A stretch of DNA of 64,000 bases from Botrytis cinerea B05.10 (lineage: Eukaryota > Ascomycota > Leotiomycetes > Helotiales > Sclerotiniaceae): contig NC_037320.1 of assembly GCF_000143535.2 (NCBI RefSeq), positions 248,001 through 312,000 of the forward strand, read 5' to 3'. A program made the translations under genes and the position numbers. The notes under the pieces were generated by a model. The model was given only the letters and a program-made list of their open reading frames with translations. It searched no databases and was not told the DNA's origin. This document shows, one piece after another, positions 26,101 to 38,875 of the stretch. How positions within the stretch are numbered: the first letter of the stretch is position 1; each line of letters starts with the position of its first letter.

Positions 26101-27158
26101 AAATATTCCCTTCCATTTCAACCCTAAAGATTCTGCCTTCACAAATTTAATCTCCATTTTTTTTTTCTTCCCTCAACCTCTTCCCTCCCGACCCCATTTG
26201 GTACTTCTTCCCATAAAAGTGGTGAAAAGAAGAAAACGTCTTTACTCATTTGAATACTTCCTCCTCGATTCCAAAGAGAAAATCTCGACTTTTTGTTTGG
26301 AACGACAACCCCCCCCCCAAAGAAGATTCAGAGGCAAAGAAGACAGGAACGGACTGTAATACATTGTCAAACACTGGGTATTTCACACCACTACTGGCTC
26401 ATTTTCTCTGGATTTGAATAGTAAGAGACCTCTCACACAGGATTGATCTTCTGCTATTTCTATTCTCTTCGAAAGGTGCGTTGGGGAATTTCCATGTTCC
26501 ATTTATGACATTTACTTTTGTGCGGCTTGACATCTGCGCCATTACAGATCAGACTACTCGAAGAAGCTGCGTCCAATGTCATAGTGATTCACAGAATTGG
26601 CCATATCATGTTGGAATCACACAGCTAATGTCCTATAATAGATCATAGTTTCCATTCAGTTGTTCGAGCTTACTTTCGCGTTGCCGCCAGCACCACCTGT
26701 GCCATCAAACAAATCTTCCGCTTCGTTCCACGAATTACTCCCTGCAGTTCATAAAACGTCGAAATCACTTAAACCATCGGTCCTTGATTTCCTTCTTACA
26801 TCTCCAAGTAATTTCTTGGACTTCGATATTTTGCGAAACTTGCGCGACGAAACAAGTCCTCAAATTCCAGCAGTTACCCCTCATATCCACCACAAACAAA
26901 GTTCCCGCAGCGATCCCACCAATCTCCATTCTCGCGGGCTGTACTGAGTCGCTTCGATATTTCTTGAGACGCGATATCTGATCAGCGCATCAGGATAGTA
27001 GTGCGGAGAGGTCGAGTCAACCTCTCCGGACGTCCATACTGAGGGTGAAATTTTAGTCACCTCTCTGTATCTGCCTCAAGAATTACAGGTACCCATTCGC
27101 AAGAATTGGACTTGCTTGATTGAGCGAAAGAGTCATACTTTGTGTGATACAATTCATA
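23133..27158. other. Intergenic region and long leader upstream of the LARP1-like gene
   Basis: About 4 kb without a supportable gene. Visible features: TACTG pentamers followed by GTAA tetramers at 24,440-24,480, five GAGGC pentamers at about 24,797-24,822, a perfect TACCTAGGTA palindrome at 25,233 followed by tandem CACTGTACCTAGG units at 25,270-25,297, and pyrimidine- and C-run-rich DNA at 26,150-26,320. The last part looks like promoter and 5' leader. The 95-codon frame at 26,660 has no ATG start. Confidence 0.55.
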
Positions 27159-30100
27159 ATGTCATCGGCAACACCGAAATCCGACGGCACCCCTACCCCG
27201 CCTACATTTTCATATGCGATGGCCGCAAAAGGTCGCGTAACTTCAACTGCGAATTCCGCTATGCAATCAAGCCAGGCATCAGCTTCTGGTGTCAGCACAC
27301 CTGCTAAGGAATCGAATTCCGTATCGAATACACCTTCAGCGTCGGTGAACGGGGCAGCAGGATCTGAAAACGGAGATAGAAATACCAATGGTTCCACCGA
27401 AGTTCCAATTAAGAGCGATCCGCTAGGAGTCGGATCAAACACAGATGCAAATCCAACATCACAAGTAAGCGCAGGCTCGATTCCAGAATCACCAAGTGTG
27501 GCTGCTACTCCAAATGCAACAATACCAAAGGAGGAGGAGCTCGCTTTGAATGTAGCTGCGGATGATTCCGAGCAAGGATGGGAGAAAGCTGGGCGAAATA
27601 GAGAAGAAAAGCCTTCCCCGGAGGCGATTGAGGGAAGAAAATCCAAGAAGTCCAAGAAGCAAAAGAAGGACGACAAGGAGGCGGAAAAGGAGAAGGAGAA
27701 AGAGAAAGATAAGGAAGAAGTGAAAGTGCCAGAGATTCCTCTAGTACCAGCTCCGCCCCCGGCTGTAAATTTCTGGGAGCAGCGCAAGGAGGCACAAGCC
27801 GCAAAGACAAAGTCGAGCCCATCAATATCTCAAACAGCAAACTCCTCGGGCGAAACCTCAAGTTCCACTCCAACCTCAAAAGGTATCGAATCTAGACGAA
27901 AGGGAAAGGCTTCTGTTGAAGATGAAAAGGCATCGCAGACTGGCAAAGATACTGCCTCAAAGCAGGGCCAAAAGAAAGGTCCAGATAGTCTGACCAAGGG
28001 AAAGGAGGATTCAACCAAACGACCTGCAAGAGGCAGTAGGAGCACTGAAGACAAAGACAGGAGTTCTACCAGTTCCTTACCCCCTCCAGTCGAGGACTCT
28101 TTGGCATGGCCAACACCGGAAACTGCACTGGAAGAGGAGAAGCGGAAGCTCCAAGAGGAAGACAAAGTAAAGAAGGATGAGAAGGATGACAACCCATCCA
28201 ACAAACCAAGGACGAAGGAGAAGTGGGTCCCAGTACCATACACTCCATCAGTCACATTCAATACCCCGCTACCTGTTCGAGGTGGTCGGGGACGAGGTGG
28301 TGCTCGTGTAGGTCGTGAGGGTGGACGTACCAGTCATGTACCAAATGGTGCTGCTGGAGAGAAGTTGCCAGGAAGTGCGACTAAGCCTGCCGAGTCTGGC
28401 GAAGAAACCGAAAAACGTGGAGTCAGATCATCATCACTTCCACCAAACTCGTCCAAGAGACTTTCAAGTGAAGACGAAGTCAGTCGTGATGCACGCAAGC
28501 ATGCACCAAATGCAGACAAACCAAAAGGAGGTGTCAACAAGAATGAACCTGGATCGCCAACTGACACTGGGCGAACTTTAAATTCTACGCAAGCTGATAA
28601 GGATAACCAAATCAGTCAGAAAGGACAAGGTGTTGGCGAAGGACAATTCCCAGCAAGATCTGGCTTTGGCGACCGCAGAAATGATGGCTCCGGAAGTTCT
28701 GATTTCAAAAATGGAAGCAAGGATCAGAGAGCTGAGGGTAGAGCAGAGCGAGGCCGTGGAGGTTATCGTGGCAGAGGCTCTCACAATACTTTTGCCAATG
28801 GCCATGTTTTTGCCAACGGTCACAACACGATTCCTTCTTACCAAGGGCGTCAAAACTCCACACCATACAGTCCCCCACCTCAAGGACCGTTCAGCCACCA
28901 ATACGCACAAACTTCTTCCCGTGGCCGCGGCAGCTCGAGATCACAATCTATTCCAAATGTTGCCATGTATCCAAGAGGTGGCTATACGAATGGCAATCAA
29001 CAGATGCCAGCTCTTCAAACCATGTACGACTATGCACCAATGCAAACCATGAGCGCTATGCCATATGGTCCTTTCGACGGCCAGTCCGCTACTGTTTTGT
29101 CAATGGTAAAAATGCAATTAGAGTATTATTTCTCGATAGACAATCTTTGCAAAGATGTCTTCTTACGGAAACACATGGACTCTCAAGGATTCGTCTTCCT
29201 ACACTTTGTGGCTGGGTTCAAGAGAATCCAGTCTCTTACATCGGATATTGATATGTTGAGATACGCTTGTCAACAGTCTACCGAGATTGAGATAGTCAAG
29301 GGTGAGGATGGTGTAGATAGAATTAGAAGACGCGATGGTTGGGACCAGTGGGTTATGCCATCTGAGGAGAGAGAAGAGTCAATGAAGCACAATGATGGGC
29401 CAACTACACTTATTCGCGATAACCATGGACCACCAAGCCACATGGGTCAAATGATGATGCCAGGTCAAGAGGTAGGCTCGCCAGCCTTCAGCCCCGGTGG
29501 AAATGACTTTATGAGATATGGAAATGGAGCTACCCAAGCGCCTTTGGTCAATGGCAACAATAACCACTATCACGAAGAAACACCACTTTCAGCTGCCGTC
29601 CCCAACTTTACTCCTGGTCTGTTACCATTAAACGGAGACACCGTCCCTTCGCCCGACCCTTTAGCACCAGAAACCACGTTCACTGATGAACAGATCGAGG
29701 ATCTTAATTTGGTTTTTGCACAATCTTCCCGCAAGACGAGCGATCAAAAACCCGCCAGACACCCATACCACAACTCATCCTCAAGAACTTTTTCCAATGG
29801 GTCAATTGATGGTAGGTCCATTAACGAGGAGTTGTCTGAAGAGCGCCAAGGCCGACCCTTGGTCAATGGGTCAAATCCACAAGAGAGGTAAATAATTACA
29901 TGCCACCCTGACTTCTACGTTGATTTGTCATACTGACTCGTGTCATTTTAGCTCTTTAGAAGGCAGCTTGAGGGCAATTTCTCCCCATTCAAACTACAGC
30001 AATGCCCCAACAGTCATGTGGGTCAAGGATCAAAGACGACAAGCAGCGATCTCCGAATCCAACACCATTGAAAAATATGCCATCTTCCGTGAGAGAGCAA

Positions 30101-30495
30101 CCAGACTCCGAGAAGCCAGCCAGCCTGGTGAAACTCACACTGACATGGAGCTTCTTTACAAATTCTGGGCCCACTTTTTGTGCAGAAATTTCAACCCAGG
30201 CATGTACTACGAGTTCCGCAAATTGGCACTTGAGGATAGCCATAACAACGCCTCTACCGGAATGGAACAATTGATTCTTTATTACGATGAAACTCTCAAC
30301 AACAAAAAGAAAACTATCAATGAGGTTTTAGCCGGACACTATGTTGATGTTGTCAAGGGCGATGATTCTCCAATCCAGCAATCTGCATTTGCAAAACTTC
30401 GAACTTCCTTGCGAAACGGTGCTCTCGATTTGAAGAGCCGAAAGAGAATCGACAATCTACTCGATGCTAAGTTGAAAGAACTACTCGAGCAATAA
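27159..30495 (+). CDS. LARP1-type La-motif and DM15 RNA-binding protein
   Basis: Two exons, 27159-29887 and 29952-30495, join through a GTAAAT...TTTAG intron of 64 bp to give 1090 aa. The frame continues upstream only to a TTG codon, so the ATG at 27159 (MSSATPKSDG) is the start. Residues 1-640 are charged and low-complexity: a Lys/Glu tract near 165-200 and several RGG/RGRG patches. A La motif spans about 643-733 (MVKMQLEYYFSIDNLCKDVF, FLRKHM, GFVFLHFV). The second exon encodes a DM15-like region at about 950-1030 (FRERATRLREA, FWAHFLCRNFN, EFRKLALEDS). La motif plus DM15 is the LARP1 architecture, cytoplasmic proteins controlling translation and stability of ribosomal-protein and other mRNAs; yeast Sro9/Slf1 carry only the La motif. 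Target mRNAs here are unknown. Confidence 0.9.
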
Positions 30496-32037
30496 ATTCC
30501 TTTCCTAATCTTCTCGGTTTCTGTCTCGATACCCCCCGTAGCTTGAAGTCATGCTTGGCCACTGACTTCGAAGTTACACGCGCGGTCTGACATCTATGTT
30601 CTACCTATATTACCTTTTACCAATTAGCCCCATTTCTTCTGAATCGCTTTAACGTGGCACGACTGTTCATCGCTCCAATTCTGCAACGTTGGCTTTCGCT
30701 CGTATGACATGTAGCGATACAGATATTATGATCTGAACAACTTACGTTGACTGTATTTACGAGTTTTGACATGTGGTTTCTACGGCGTTTAATAGGAGCT
30801 ATCAGAGGATTGGAGATCTCTGGGCAACTACAACTTGAGCTACGAAGCTTCAACCTTCCTTTTTTTCTCGGCAGAGTATTGGGTGGGTATGACGAATGAT
30901 ATGGCTTTCTCCTTCATTCATGTTTTGCTTTTTACATGTTCATATTCTGGCATAGCCACGGCATACTTTTTAGTTTCATCACCACCAAAAGTCTTCGACA
31001 GACACGTTGTCAGTCGGGCGTATTTGCTTTTTACGAGAAAAATTTGGGTTTTTATGCACGCGATTAATGGTTACAGAAAATGGCTTTTACACTTTTGGCA
31101 TGCGCATTCCGCAAATACAAATGACATGTTGCATCCTCTTCTTTTGAATGATAGGAGTGAGGTAATCAACCCATTGTTTGTTACATAAGATAGAAAAACA
31201 CAAAATTTGCTGCTACTTTGTACCATAGAAAATTTGACAGTAGCTCTATCTGATTTTTTGATTGAAGTGCTTGTGGTGTGATTTTAGCGTACTAAGGGTT
31301 TAAGAATCCAAGGCTTGTATGTTCTTGTGATGTGATGTAATGTGATGTGTTGAACACCCAAAGTGGCAGCAGCAATGGTGCAAGGAGGTTGGTAAGTTGG
31401 TAAGTTTGTAAGTTGGTAAGTTGTTAATGTGCCTTCCACATCTGTCAAGTCTTGGAGGGAAAGTTTCTGGGAACTTTGTTTGATCTCTGTGTAATACATC
31501 TACTATCGATCTCTCCCCTCCCTCATCAATAACGGCACAAGAACAATCAATTCTTGCAAGTTATCCCTTACTACCTCACTTAAGTCCATAGGTTGACAGC
31601 ACCATCACGTTGGATGCTCACTACCCTTTCAACAGCAATCTCGAGTGGTGTTTCCTCTCTTTTTACATATTCTCACCAATTCAACTTCATGATACAAAAA
31701 CCTTATACTTCTGATATGATTCCAGAAGAGAAGAAGACTGTATCCGGATAAAGCCATCCAACTTTCAGTAACGTCCCCCCCTCGAACTTTCACTTTCCTC
31801 TCGTTTAATTGGGTTTATTTGGTCAATGAGAAGACAAACCAAAACAAATCAAAACAAACAAGTCTTTGGCATTAAAACAGGAGTACCTTGAGGGCCAGCT
31901 TGTTCCCTTGTATAATCCTATTTTCAATTTTCAAACTCATTTTTTATTTTCCAAACGTTAACGCCCTTTCGAATTTCTTATCTCACCAGCGAAAACTAGG
32001 CCAATTGTTGATATCTACCAACAACTGCCTTTCAATC
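30496..32037. other. Intergenic region, LARP1-like 3' end to methyltransferase gene
   Basis: Probably the 3' untranslated region of the upstream gene plus the promoter of the next. An imperfect GTAAGTTG octamer array lies at about 31,390-31,425, and a short GATGT repeat near 31,328-31,350. A 117-codon frame at 30,835 has no recognisable domain. The frame of the next gene extends upstream to a TTG at 31,888, but its first ATG is 32,038. Confidence 0.5.
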
Positions 32038-33646
32038 ATGGACCCTTTGACCAACAATGGCTCTCTCCTTTCAGGTGAGCTTGATAGCTTCATGAACAAA
32101 TTGGCTACTCTGAAGGACAATGGTAAAAATCTGAACATCGAAGACCTTGCAAGAGAGCTATTCGGTCTTACCCTGGAAGACGCTTCAAGTGATCTGGGCA
32201 TTCGTGATGGTCCTAATGGAGAAAGACCCACGAAGGCATCACAAATGTTGAAAGTTTATTTGATTTTGTCGGATGAGCATTGCAGGAGAGTTGTGGAGCT
32301 CCGCAGCAGGGTAAGATCTATTTCGATATCCCTCTAAAGTTTATTGCTTCACCATTATCTTGTGCCGTGTCAACTACAAACACACGTTGACTCACAGGCC
32401 ACTGTCTTGAGCCTTTCCGCCATTATTCTACACCTCATTGGATCGAGTTAATGTGCGGCCACTAATTAGCGCATATAGGGATGGCATGACAATAAAGAAG
32501 ACGGCGATGCGCACTTCAAGCAACAACGAGAACGTGCCGACTCAACCACATCAGAGGGTGAACGTGGCTTTTACAGGATGATGCAACAAATCGGAGAAGA
32601 AATGCACAACGCTCACAGTATCTTCAACATACCCTTCGTCCCAGATGGTCAGGTCAACATACTCGATCTCTGCATGGCCCCTGGAGGTTACACTGCAGCA
32701 GCTCTCGACCACCGCAATAGCTTCAAAGCATATGCCATCACATTGGCCCATGAATCTGGTGGGCACAATGTTATAATCGATAGGAATCGCCTCCAGGGTC
32801 TTAGATTTCATGATATTACAATGTTCAAGGAGTTCTGCCCAAATGGTAAAGACATTCCCGAAGATTTCAAGTCGAAATTCAGTGATATCAAGCCCTTCAA
32901 GTACATTAAGTATCATCTTGTTTTTGCCGACGGCAAGACTCTTCGTACTCATGATCGCATCAAGGACACCTACAACGCCAACCTTAATAAGGAAACAGTG
33001 CGATTACAAACTTCGCAACTGATTCTTGCCATGAACAGAATGCACAATGGAGGTACTTTGGTGATGTTATTACATAAGATTGATACATGGCATTCAGCAT
33101 ACATGTTGTATACATTCTCGAAATTCGCTAAGGTTGAAGTCTTCAAGCCTGTTAAGAAGCATGCTGCAAGAAGTAGTTTCTACATGATTGCGAAAGATAT
33201 TAAAGTCAATCATCCAGAGACAATCAAGGCTATTGATGAATGGAAGGAAGATTGGGTAAGTTCATTGACGTCTTGGCTATCATACTATGTTATCTTGCCC
33301 ATAACTCCTCGAGATAGCTCTTTGTGGAATCTTTATTCTACTAACACGGCTAACTCAATACCCGTAGTATTATGCCACATTCGGAGGTCCAGATAACATG
33401 GGTCTAGCCAAGGAGGAGCCAACAAATGAAATAGTTCAAGAATTACTGACTGAATTTGGACCAACGTTGATCAAATTGGGACACGAGGCTTGGATGATCC
33501 AGGCGAATGCATTGAGTCATACAAGTTACGCAGGCTCAACGACTGATGGTAAGCTTGAGAGTGTTTCTGGTGAAATTAGTGAGATAAATGAGAAGCTCAA
33601 GCCGAAATTGAAGATCGAGGAGATCACCGCGGGCTTTGAGAATTGA
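32038..33646 (+). CDS. FtsJ-fold (RrmJ-like) SAM-dependent methyltransferase
   Basis: Three exons, 32038-32310, 32479-33255 and 33368-33646, with GTAAG donors and in-frame AG acceptors, give 442 aa. Residues about 150-165 hold the SAM-binding motif ILDLCMAPGGYTAAAL. Downstream elements typical of the FtsJ/RrmJ fold follow: an acidic strand (HLVFADGKTL), a catalytic-type lysine region (LVMLLHKIDTW) and a late SSFYMIAKD strand. FtsJ-fold enzymes are mostly RNA 2'-O-methyltransferases. This protein has a long N-terminal helical region and a C-terminal extension not found in minimal RrmJ, so substrate (rRNA, tRNA or mRNA cap) cannot be assigned. The upstream frame lacks an ATG, which fixes the start. 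Confidence 0.82.
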
Positions 33647-35927
33647 TGGATACTGAAAGCTCAGAGAGACTTGGGAGATTGGTTGATTGGTTGATTGAAC
33701 TTAGTCGGTTTAGCAATGCTTTTACGTCGCTTCTTTTTTTATCCCTGGAATATTTACTAAGATTACTTTGCGGTTTCTTTAGGAGTCAAACAAGGGTTAA
33801 GAAAGCGAATTTGGTGTGGAATAAAGGATGTTTTTAGGGATCATCATGAGGGATTCAAAATGGAGCGTGGTGTGGGATATGCTCCGATCGGTGGCAGGGG
33901 AGCTGGCTGCTGGTCAGTAGCTAGCGATGGCCAAGTTATTTCTGGTGAGCAAGCAAGAATCGATGAAAAGGTTACTACTCGTTGCAAAATCGGTACTAAG
34001 GGGGACAGTCGAGCCATTTTTATGATTGGGGCTTAGTGCGTTGCTATAGTTGTGATCGACTGACTTGTTCGTGGGTGGTTGAATATGTTGTCTGAGCGTC
34101 AGGATGACTCGGATCATATTAGGAAGGACGCATAGTTGGTAGTAATCTGTTCAAATGGTGTGAACATCAATCTCTCATTTACGCTCGAGCAATACTGTTA
34201 ACTTATATGAGACTGCCGGATGGTGAAAGCTATGCTATGTTGCTTTGTATACTAGTAAGCCCAACTCAAATGTATGATGTAACTGCACTTCTATCTCAAT
34301 CACAGTAAGGCATTCATTCTCTGAAATTTCATGATGGCTGGAAACTACACTTTAAAATACACAATAACATCAGAATGTATCACTCATCTCATCCTACAGG
34401 AAGGCTATCACTGAGTAATTTCGTCTTTGTAGGACTGAAGAGCATTCAAGCAATCTGTTCTCTGCTAATTCACTTTGATCTGCATGTAATTAGATACCAA
34501 AATTGGGCACGAAATTGACATAAGTGTAGCAGATGTTCTGTTCTTTTAGGAATATTCTGGCTTTTGCGAAAAGTACTCGTTAGTTATCATCACTGACTAC
34601 CGCTACATCAGATTACAGTCATGGCAGGGCGACACCGTACCTTACTTCACATCGGTTGTCCAACAGGGTGGTGATTTTTCCAAGATCCATGAACTTCCTT
34701 CTCCCCAATGCTCGTATGTAATGGAATTGCAGGAGAGAGATGTGAAGATGATATGGTCCATTCTCCGACCGGGTTAGTAAGTGCTTATCCTATGAGCTAT
34801 GCGAATCTTACTTTGAGCGAATACAATCCCTCTCTCAACGACAGCATAGACTTTGCGAAGAAGTATACTTTTACGGCTACGAATAAAGGCAGCGAAGTGG
34901 AAATATGCTTGTTCACTAGAGATCTTGGTATTAGCGTCCATGACTTGAAGTCACTATCGATGAGGTGATAGTTTTGATTACCTTTACTCCGTAGATTGAC
35001 AGCTGGTAAGTACTCTAGCGCTATCATCACACTACCACGCATTTTCTTCTCTCTCTCCTCGAGCGAATCGACGAAGATTTCCTCTCTCTATTACAATATC
35101 GCCTGATTTCATCACCATCCATATCCCTATCTCTAGCAGGATCATGAAGATCACCTTTTCCGCCAGCTCGGACGGGGTGGAATCTATCTGCAATATTGTT
35201 CCCAGCGTCGCATCTATCGGCCCGCTATACCTATACCTATACCCCTCTGTCAACTTGGGAAATTCAATAAATACCAACTGACATATCCGCATATTTCACG
35301 GACCGTAGGGCTGAGAAAGAGGGATGGATAGGTGTTCGAGGGTGGGAAGCGAGAAGTTTGGACTACAGTTCAACGAATTTCTAGATGCGATCAGAACAGA
35401 ACAGGAAAGAATGATGTGTTGACAGGATTTTATGTCCTTTACTGAATTACAGTGAAAGACATGGTGGTTTGAGCCGTTCTCTCAATTATTGAGAACCATT
35501 GAATGGTACACTCGTACAAATTGAATTTCTCGTTCTTGGCAGAGTGGATATGCATATGTCAAGTTAAGCGAAGCGAAAAGGAACAAAAGTCCTTATTCAA
35601 GCTGATGGCAAGACTTTCTCATAGGCAAACATCACATGGTCATAATAGATTGTTCAAGATTATCTGATTCAATGTTCCTTTGTGAAATCCCAATGCTATT
35701 GGACAGCTATCCTATTTTATGAACAGATACAGAGAGGAATAAAACAACTCGATCGATATTCTCGATGGTGTATTTTCCTTGAACGCCGCCGTCCAAACCC
35801 ATTTTATTTCCATAATGAATTACCGGACCCATCTCCATTGAACGCCATCATCAATTCATAAATTCGTTCGAGCATATCCCAGTCGCCTATCCATCATTTC
35901 AACCGAATCGACAACTCCTTCTAGAAT
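33647..35927. other. Intergenic region between methyltransferase and transporter genes
   Basis: No supportable gene. Around 34,620-34,970 two overlapping frames look mildly protein-like: one running open to about 34,770, and a second with ATG-like context to 34,968. Neither is complete and I recognise no family, so this could be an eroded gene or chance. The last 500 bp is AT-richer and likely the 3' flank of the minus-strand transporter. Confidence 0.4.
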
Positions 35928-37007
35928 CTACACTCCAGGTTGAAATAATGTCACTAATCCCATCGCAGCAGCCGCCGCTACACCCCCAATGAGAACCATT
36001 TCCGCAGCACCCCAACAATTGCCTCCTATACATTTTGCTTGGAACCCTGTTATCATACCCGTCTTGACATATCCAAAGATAAACAGTGTTATCACCATAA
36101 CCCCGACTGAGATATACAATCCCTCGGCAACCGTGGCTACGAATAGGTAAGGCAATAAAGGTAGGAGACCACCGAGGAAATATCCCATCGAGATTGTAAG
36201 AGCAGATGTAAAGGCGCGAGATGTAGCGGGTTCTTCTTCACAATGTTGGAATTGCATTATGTAGTCGGTGAGAAGCTCCGGGTGCATCTGAGCAAGATGA
36301 GTCGATTGACCGGTGATGACTTCTTTGGGAAACTCGTATGGTTCGTATTCTTCCATGAGATCGTTTAAGACGCCCTGAAGATCGGTTTCTATTCGTTCCA
36401 GGGTCTTTTCTCGTGTAGCATGATATGATGCACTGATGTATTTATTAGTCATTTTGATCTCAAATTCGATGACACTCCGTTGGCCCTCCGGGGGCCACTG
36501 CCGTGGAGGCAGACTCAACGATGATAACTTCATTCTTTTGCTGGATGTAATTGCGGGGTAAACTCACAGTTCGCTCTTAGCAGCAAGATATCCACCCAAT
36601 CCCATAGAAATGGCCCCTGCAATCAACTCGGCCATCCCTCCCCCTATAACGATTTTCGAATCGTTAAAAGCCGATAATCCAGCTGTCAATGCAAATGGTA
36701 CTGTCAACCCATCACTTAAACCAATTGTTGCATCCGAAATAACTCTCGCATCGATTCTCCATCCCTTCTTCTTTGAAGACTTCTCTGATCGGGAATCTTG
36801 AGATTCTAAATCCAAAGTGCTTTCGTCATCATCGTGAGGTTCGTCGACTGATTCCGAGTTGTGGGTTGTGTTGGTATTCGGTGGCAAGAGAGGTTGTCTC
36901 GATGCAATGAAATCGATTTTTGGTACTCCTCGTTCTCGATTTGATTTGGGCGATTTGGGAGTGACGGATTGATAGAAAAAGATGTTTTTCAGGACGGCTA
37001 AAACCAT
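35928..37007 (-). CDS. ccc1: Ccc1/VIT1-family vacuolar iron/manganese transporter
   Basis: Two exons on the minus strand, 37007-36568 and 36432-35928, with an in-frame 135-bp GTGAGT...CAG intron, give 314 aa. After an approximately 85-aa acidic cytosolic N-terminus comes the family signature DATIGLSDGLTVPFALTAGL, then GGMAELIAGAISMGLGGYLA with the conserved membrane Glu. A Glu-rich cytosolic metal-binding loop follows (REKTLERIETDLQ through LMEEYEPYEF to HCEEEP), then three further hydrophobic segments (ISMGYFLGGLLPLLPYLFV, YISVGVMVITLFIFGYV, VLIGGVAAAAAMGLVTLF). Family members export cytosolic Fe2+/Mn2+ into the vacuole for storage and detoxification. Fungal homologues are commonly repressed in iron starvation; an ATTGG (inverse CCAAT) lies upstream near 37,577 but its relevance is unproven. 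Confidence 0.92.
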
Positions 37008-38695
37008 GGTTTTGGTTGGTGGTGGTGTGTGGCTTTACGTGACGTTGGGTTTCTTCTTAGGAGACGTTGTACTTGACTTGTGATGTCATCCAACGACGAT
37101 ACGTGGTAATTATCTGCTACAATTGTACTTTCAAAGGAAGCGAGGCTGGATGGTTTAGATATCAAGATAGAGAATAGAATTGAGGCTATTCTGATTCTCG
37201 ACCTTCAACTGTTTTGATAGCTTCGTATCTTGAGTTGAGTACGTGTGTATGCTTTGACTGATTTTCTGGTTAAGTTTTGGCTTATGAGTTAGAGATGAAT
37301 CGAGAGGACTTCTTGGATCTTTATATGTGTTGGATGGTATGGTGGTAGTTGTGAGCTAGATGTCATTCCCTACCTATGTGGAAACTACTGGACACTTGGG
37401 ACAAGCTCTCCATTTATATACAAGGATTATCTCTATTGCAGTTGGCTTGATCGAGAGTCTAGTTAACCACGGGCGTGATTCAAAGGTTTCCAAGCTTGTT
37501 TGAACATTTTAGAATTTTGCTGACCATTAATTACCTTGATTTTGATTCGTCCAACGTGGGGAATGTCTCGCTCATGATTGGCCGGCGGGGCGATGGACTG
37601 TTTGAATATCGACATTCATTTGATGGGGTTAGATTGTTGGTTAGTCTTATTATAAGTTAGTCTCTTCTTCGCACTTGCTTGTTCGTTTCTTTGTGCATGG
37701 AGTATTTCCGTCTCGTTGCGCTTGTCCTAAAGGAGATAAGAGATGAGAGCATGCAATCTTCCAAAAGCGGGAAATTCGGCGACGGCGATAGCGATACGGA
37801 TATTGCACAGTCGGCCTGTACATCAAAAGGTAGATATGGAGGTGGCGTGGAAAGCTTCAATGGGGAATCGTAACACCTCCTGTTTCTCTTTGGGGCGACT
37901 GAGAATCGGAACGGGATTTGATATGCTTTTCTGCCCTCCATGCTGATTCAAACCTTTTCCATCACGTATGCAATCGGCCATTTCTATTCAAACTTTTGCT
38001 GCGCTGGTTCCTTGACTCCATGGTTCATGGTCTAAGATACTACACCACCAGTGTCCACCATAACACAAACGCTTTGATCAGCCCGGAGCTTCAATTCAAA
38101 GTACAAACTTCAGGGTTTTCAGATGTCTCGCAGCTAGCTTCTCTGACACCCCGTCCTGGTTGCTAATGTCCGTGGTTTCATTGGCCGCTGCAACGGCTTT
38201 ATTACAATATCGGTGACTGGATTGGTTGAGAACATTCACGCATACACCCTCAAGCTTTCTATGTCGTAAATAAGGAGGGGACGGGCTCGAAAAATGGCCG
38301 AGAAGGCTGACATATCCGTGCATTCCAGAACATTTTTATTATGAATTGACTTTTCCACATCCTTACCGCTGCAATGCGATGGCAAGACTAGCTACGGTCC
38401 CGAGATAGATGCTAGGGGTGTCATTCCGTAACTCCGAAAGGCCGGAGATCATGAGGGTATACAGTCGTTCGGATTTCACTTGCAAGATGACGGAGATGCA
38501 TAAGAGAGAGAGAGAGAGAGAGGGATGATATCATTAATGCTATATGTATGGTGCATGCAAGATCCTCCTAGACATCTTACTCCTCCAATGTCGTTGCTTG
38601 CGTGTCGATAGTTCCCAGGTGCCACTTCATTCCTGATTTGCCACCAGAGAAACGTGGCAGAGAAGTCTCTCCATGTCAATGTCTTGCTATTCATC
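37008..38695. other. Intergenic region upstream of the transporter gene
   Basis: Contains the promoter of the minus-strand transporter and the 3' flank of the small minus-strand gene. Open frames of 60-95 codons occur on both strands around 37,660-38,170 but overlap one another antisense and show no family features. A (GA)8-9 tract lies near 38,505-38,522. Confidence 0.5.
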
Positions 38696-38875
38696 CTAAG
38701 CACCACCTTCTCTCTTAGCATACTCCTCCTCAATTCTTTCCTCGTACAGTCTGTCGGCCTCTAGTTGAGCCTCGGTCTTCTGTACTGTCTCTGTAGATTG
38801 ATTTGAGGTGTCGGCCGAAGTGGTGTTTGGGGCCGCATTGGCTGTGGTTGAGGGGGTTTCGGTGAAGGATGGCAT
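38696..38875 (-). CDS. Small acidic-tailed protein, 59 aa
   Basis: A complete ATG-to-TAG frame of 59 codons. Translation starts MPSFTETPSTTANAAPNTTS, a Ser/Thr/Ala-rich low-complexity half. It ends with a strongly predicted charged helix (EAQLEADRLYEERIEEEYAK) and the tail REGGA. The ordered split into a flexible N-half and a charged amphipathic C-terminal helix, with a clean stop after GGA, looks like a genuine small protein rather than chance. I do not recognise a named family. It lies alone, with the nearest genes more than 1.6 kb away. Confidence 0.6.
   Translation of the reverse strand: MPSFTETPSTTANAAPNTTSADTSNQSTETVQKTEAQLEADRLYEERIEEEYAKREGGA

Noticed and set aside
27083..28261. Long minus-strand frames opposite the LARP1-like gene
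   Set aside because: Antisense shadows of a low-complexity Ser/Lys/Glu coding region.
34617..34968. Two overlapping coding-like frames
   Set aside because: Neither frame is complete and no family is recognisable; could be an eroded gene but evidence is too thin.
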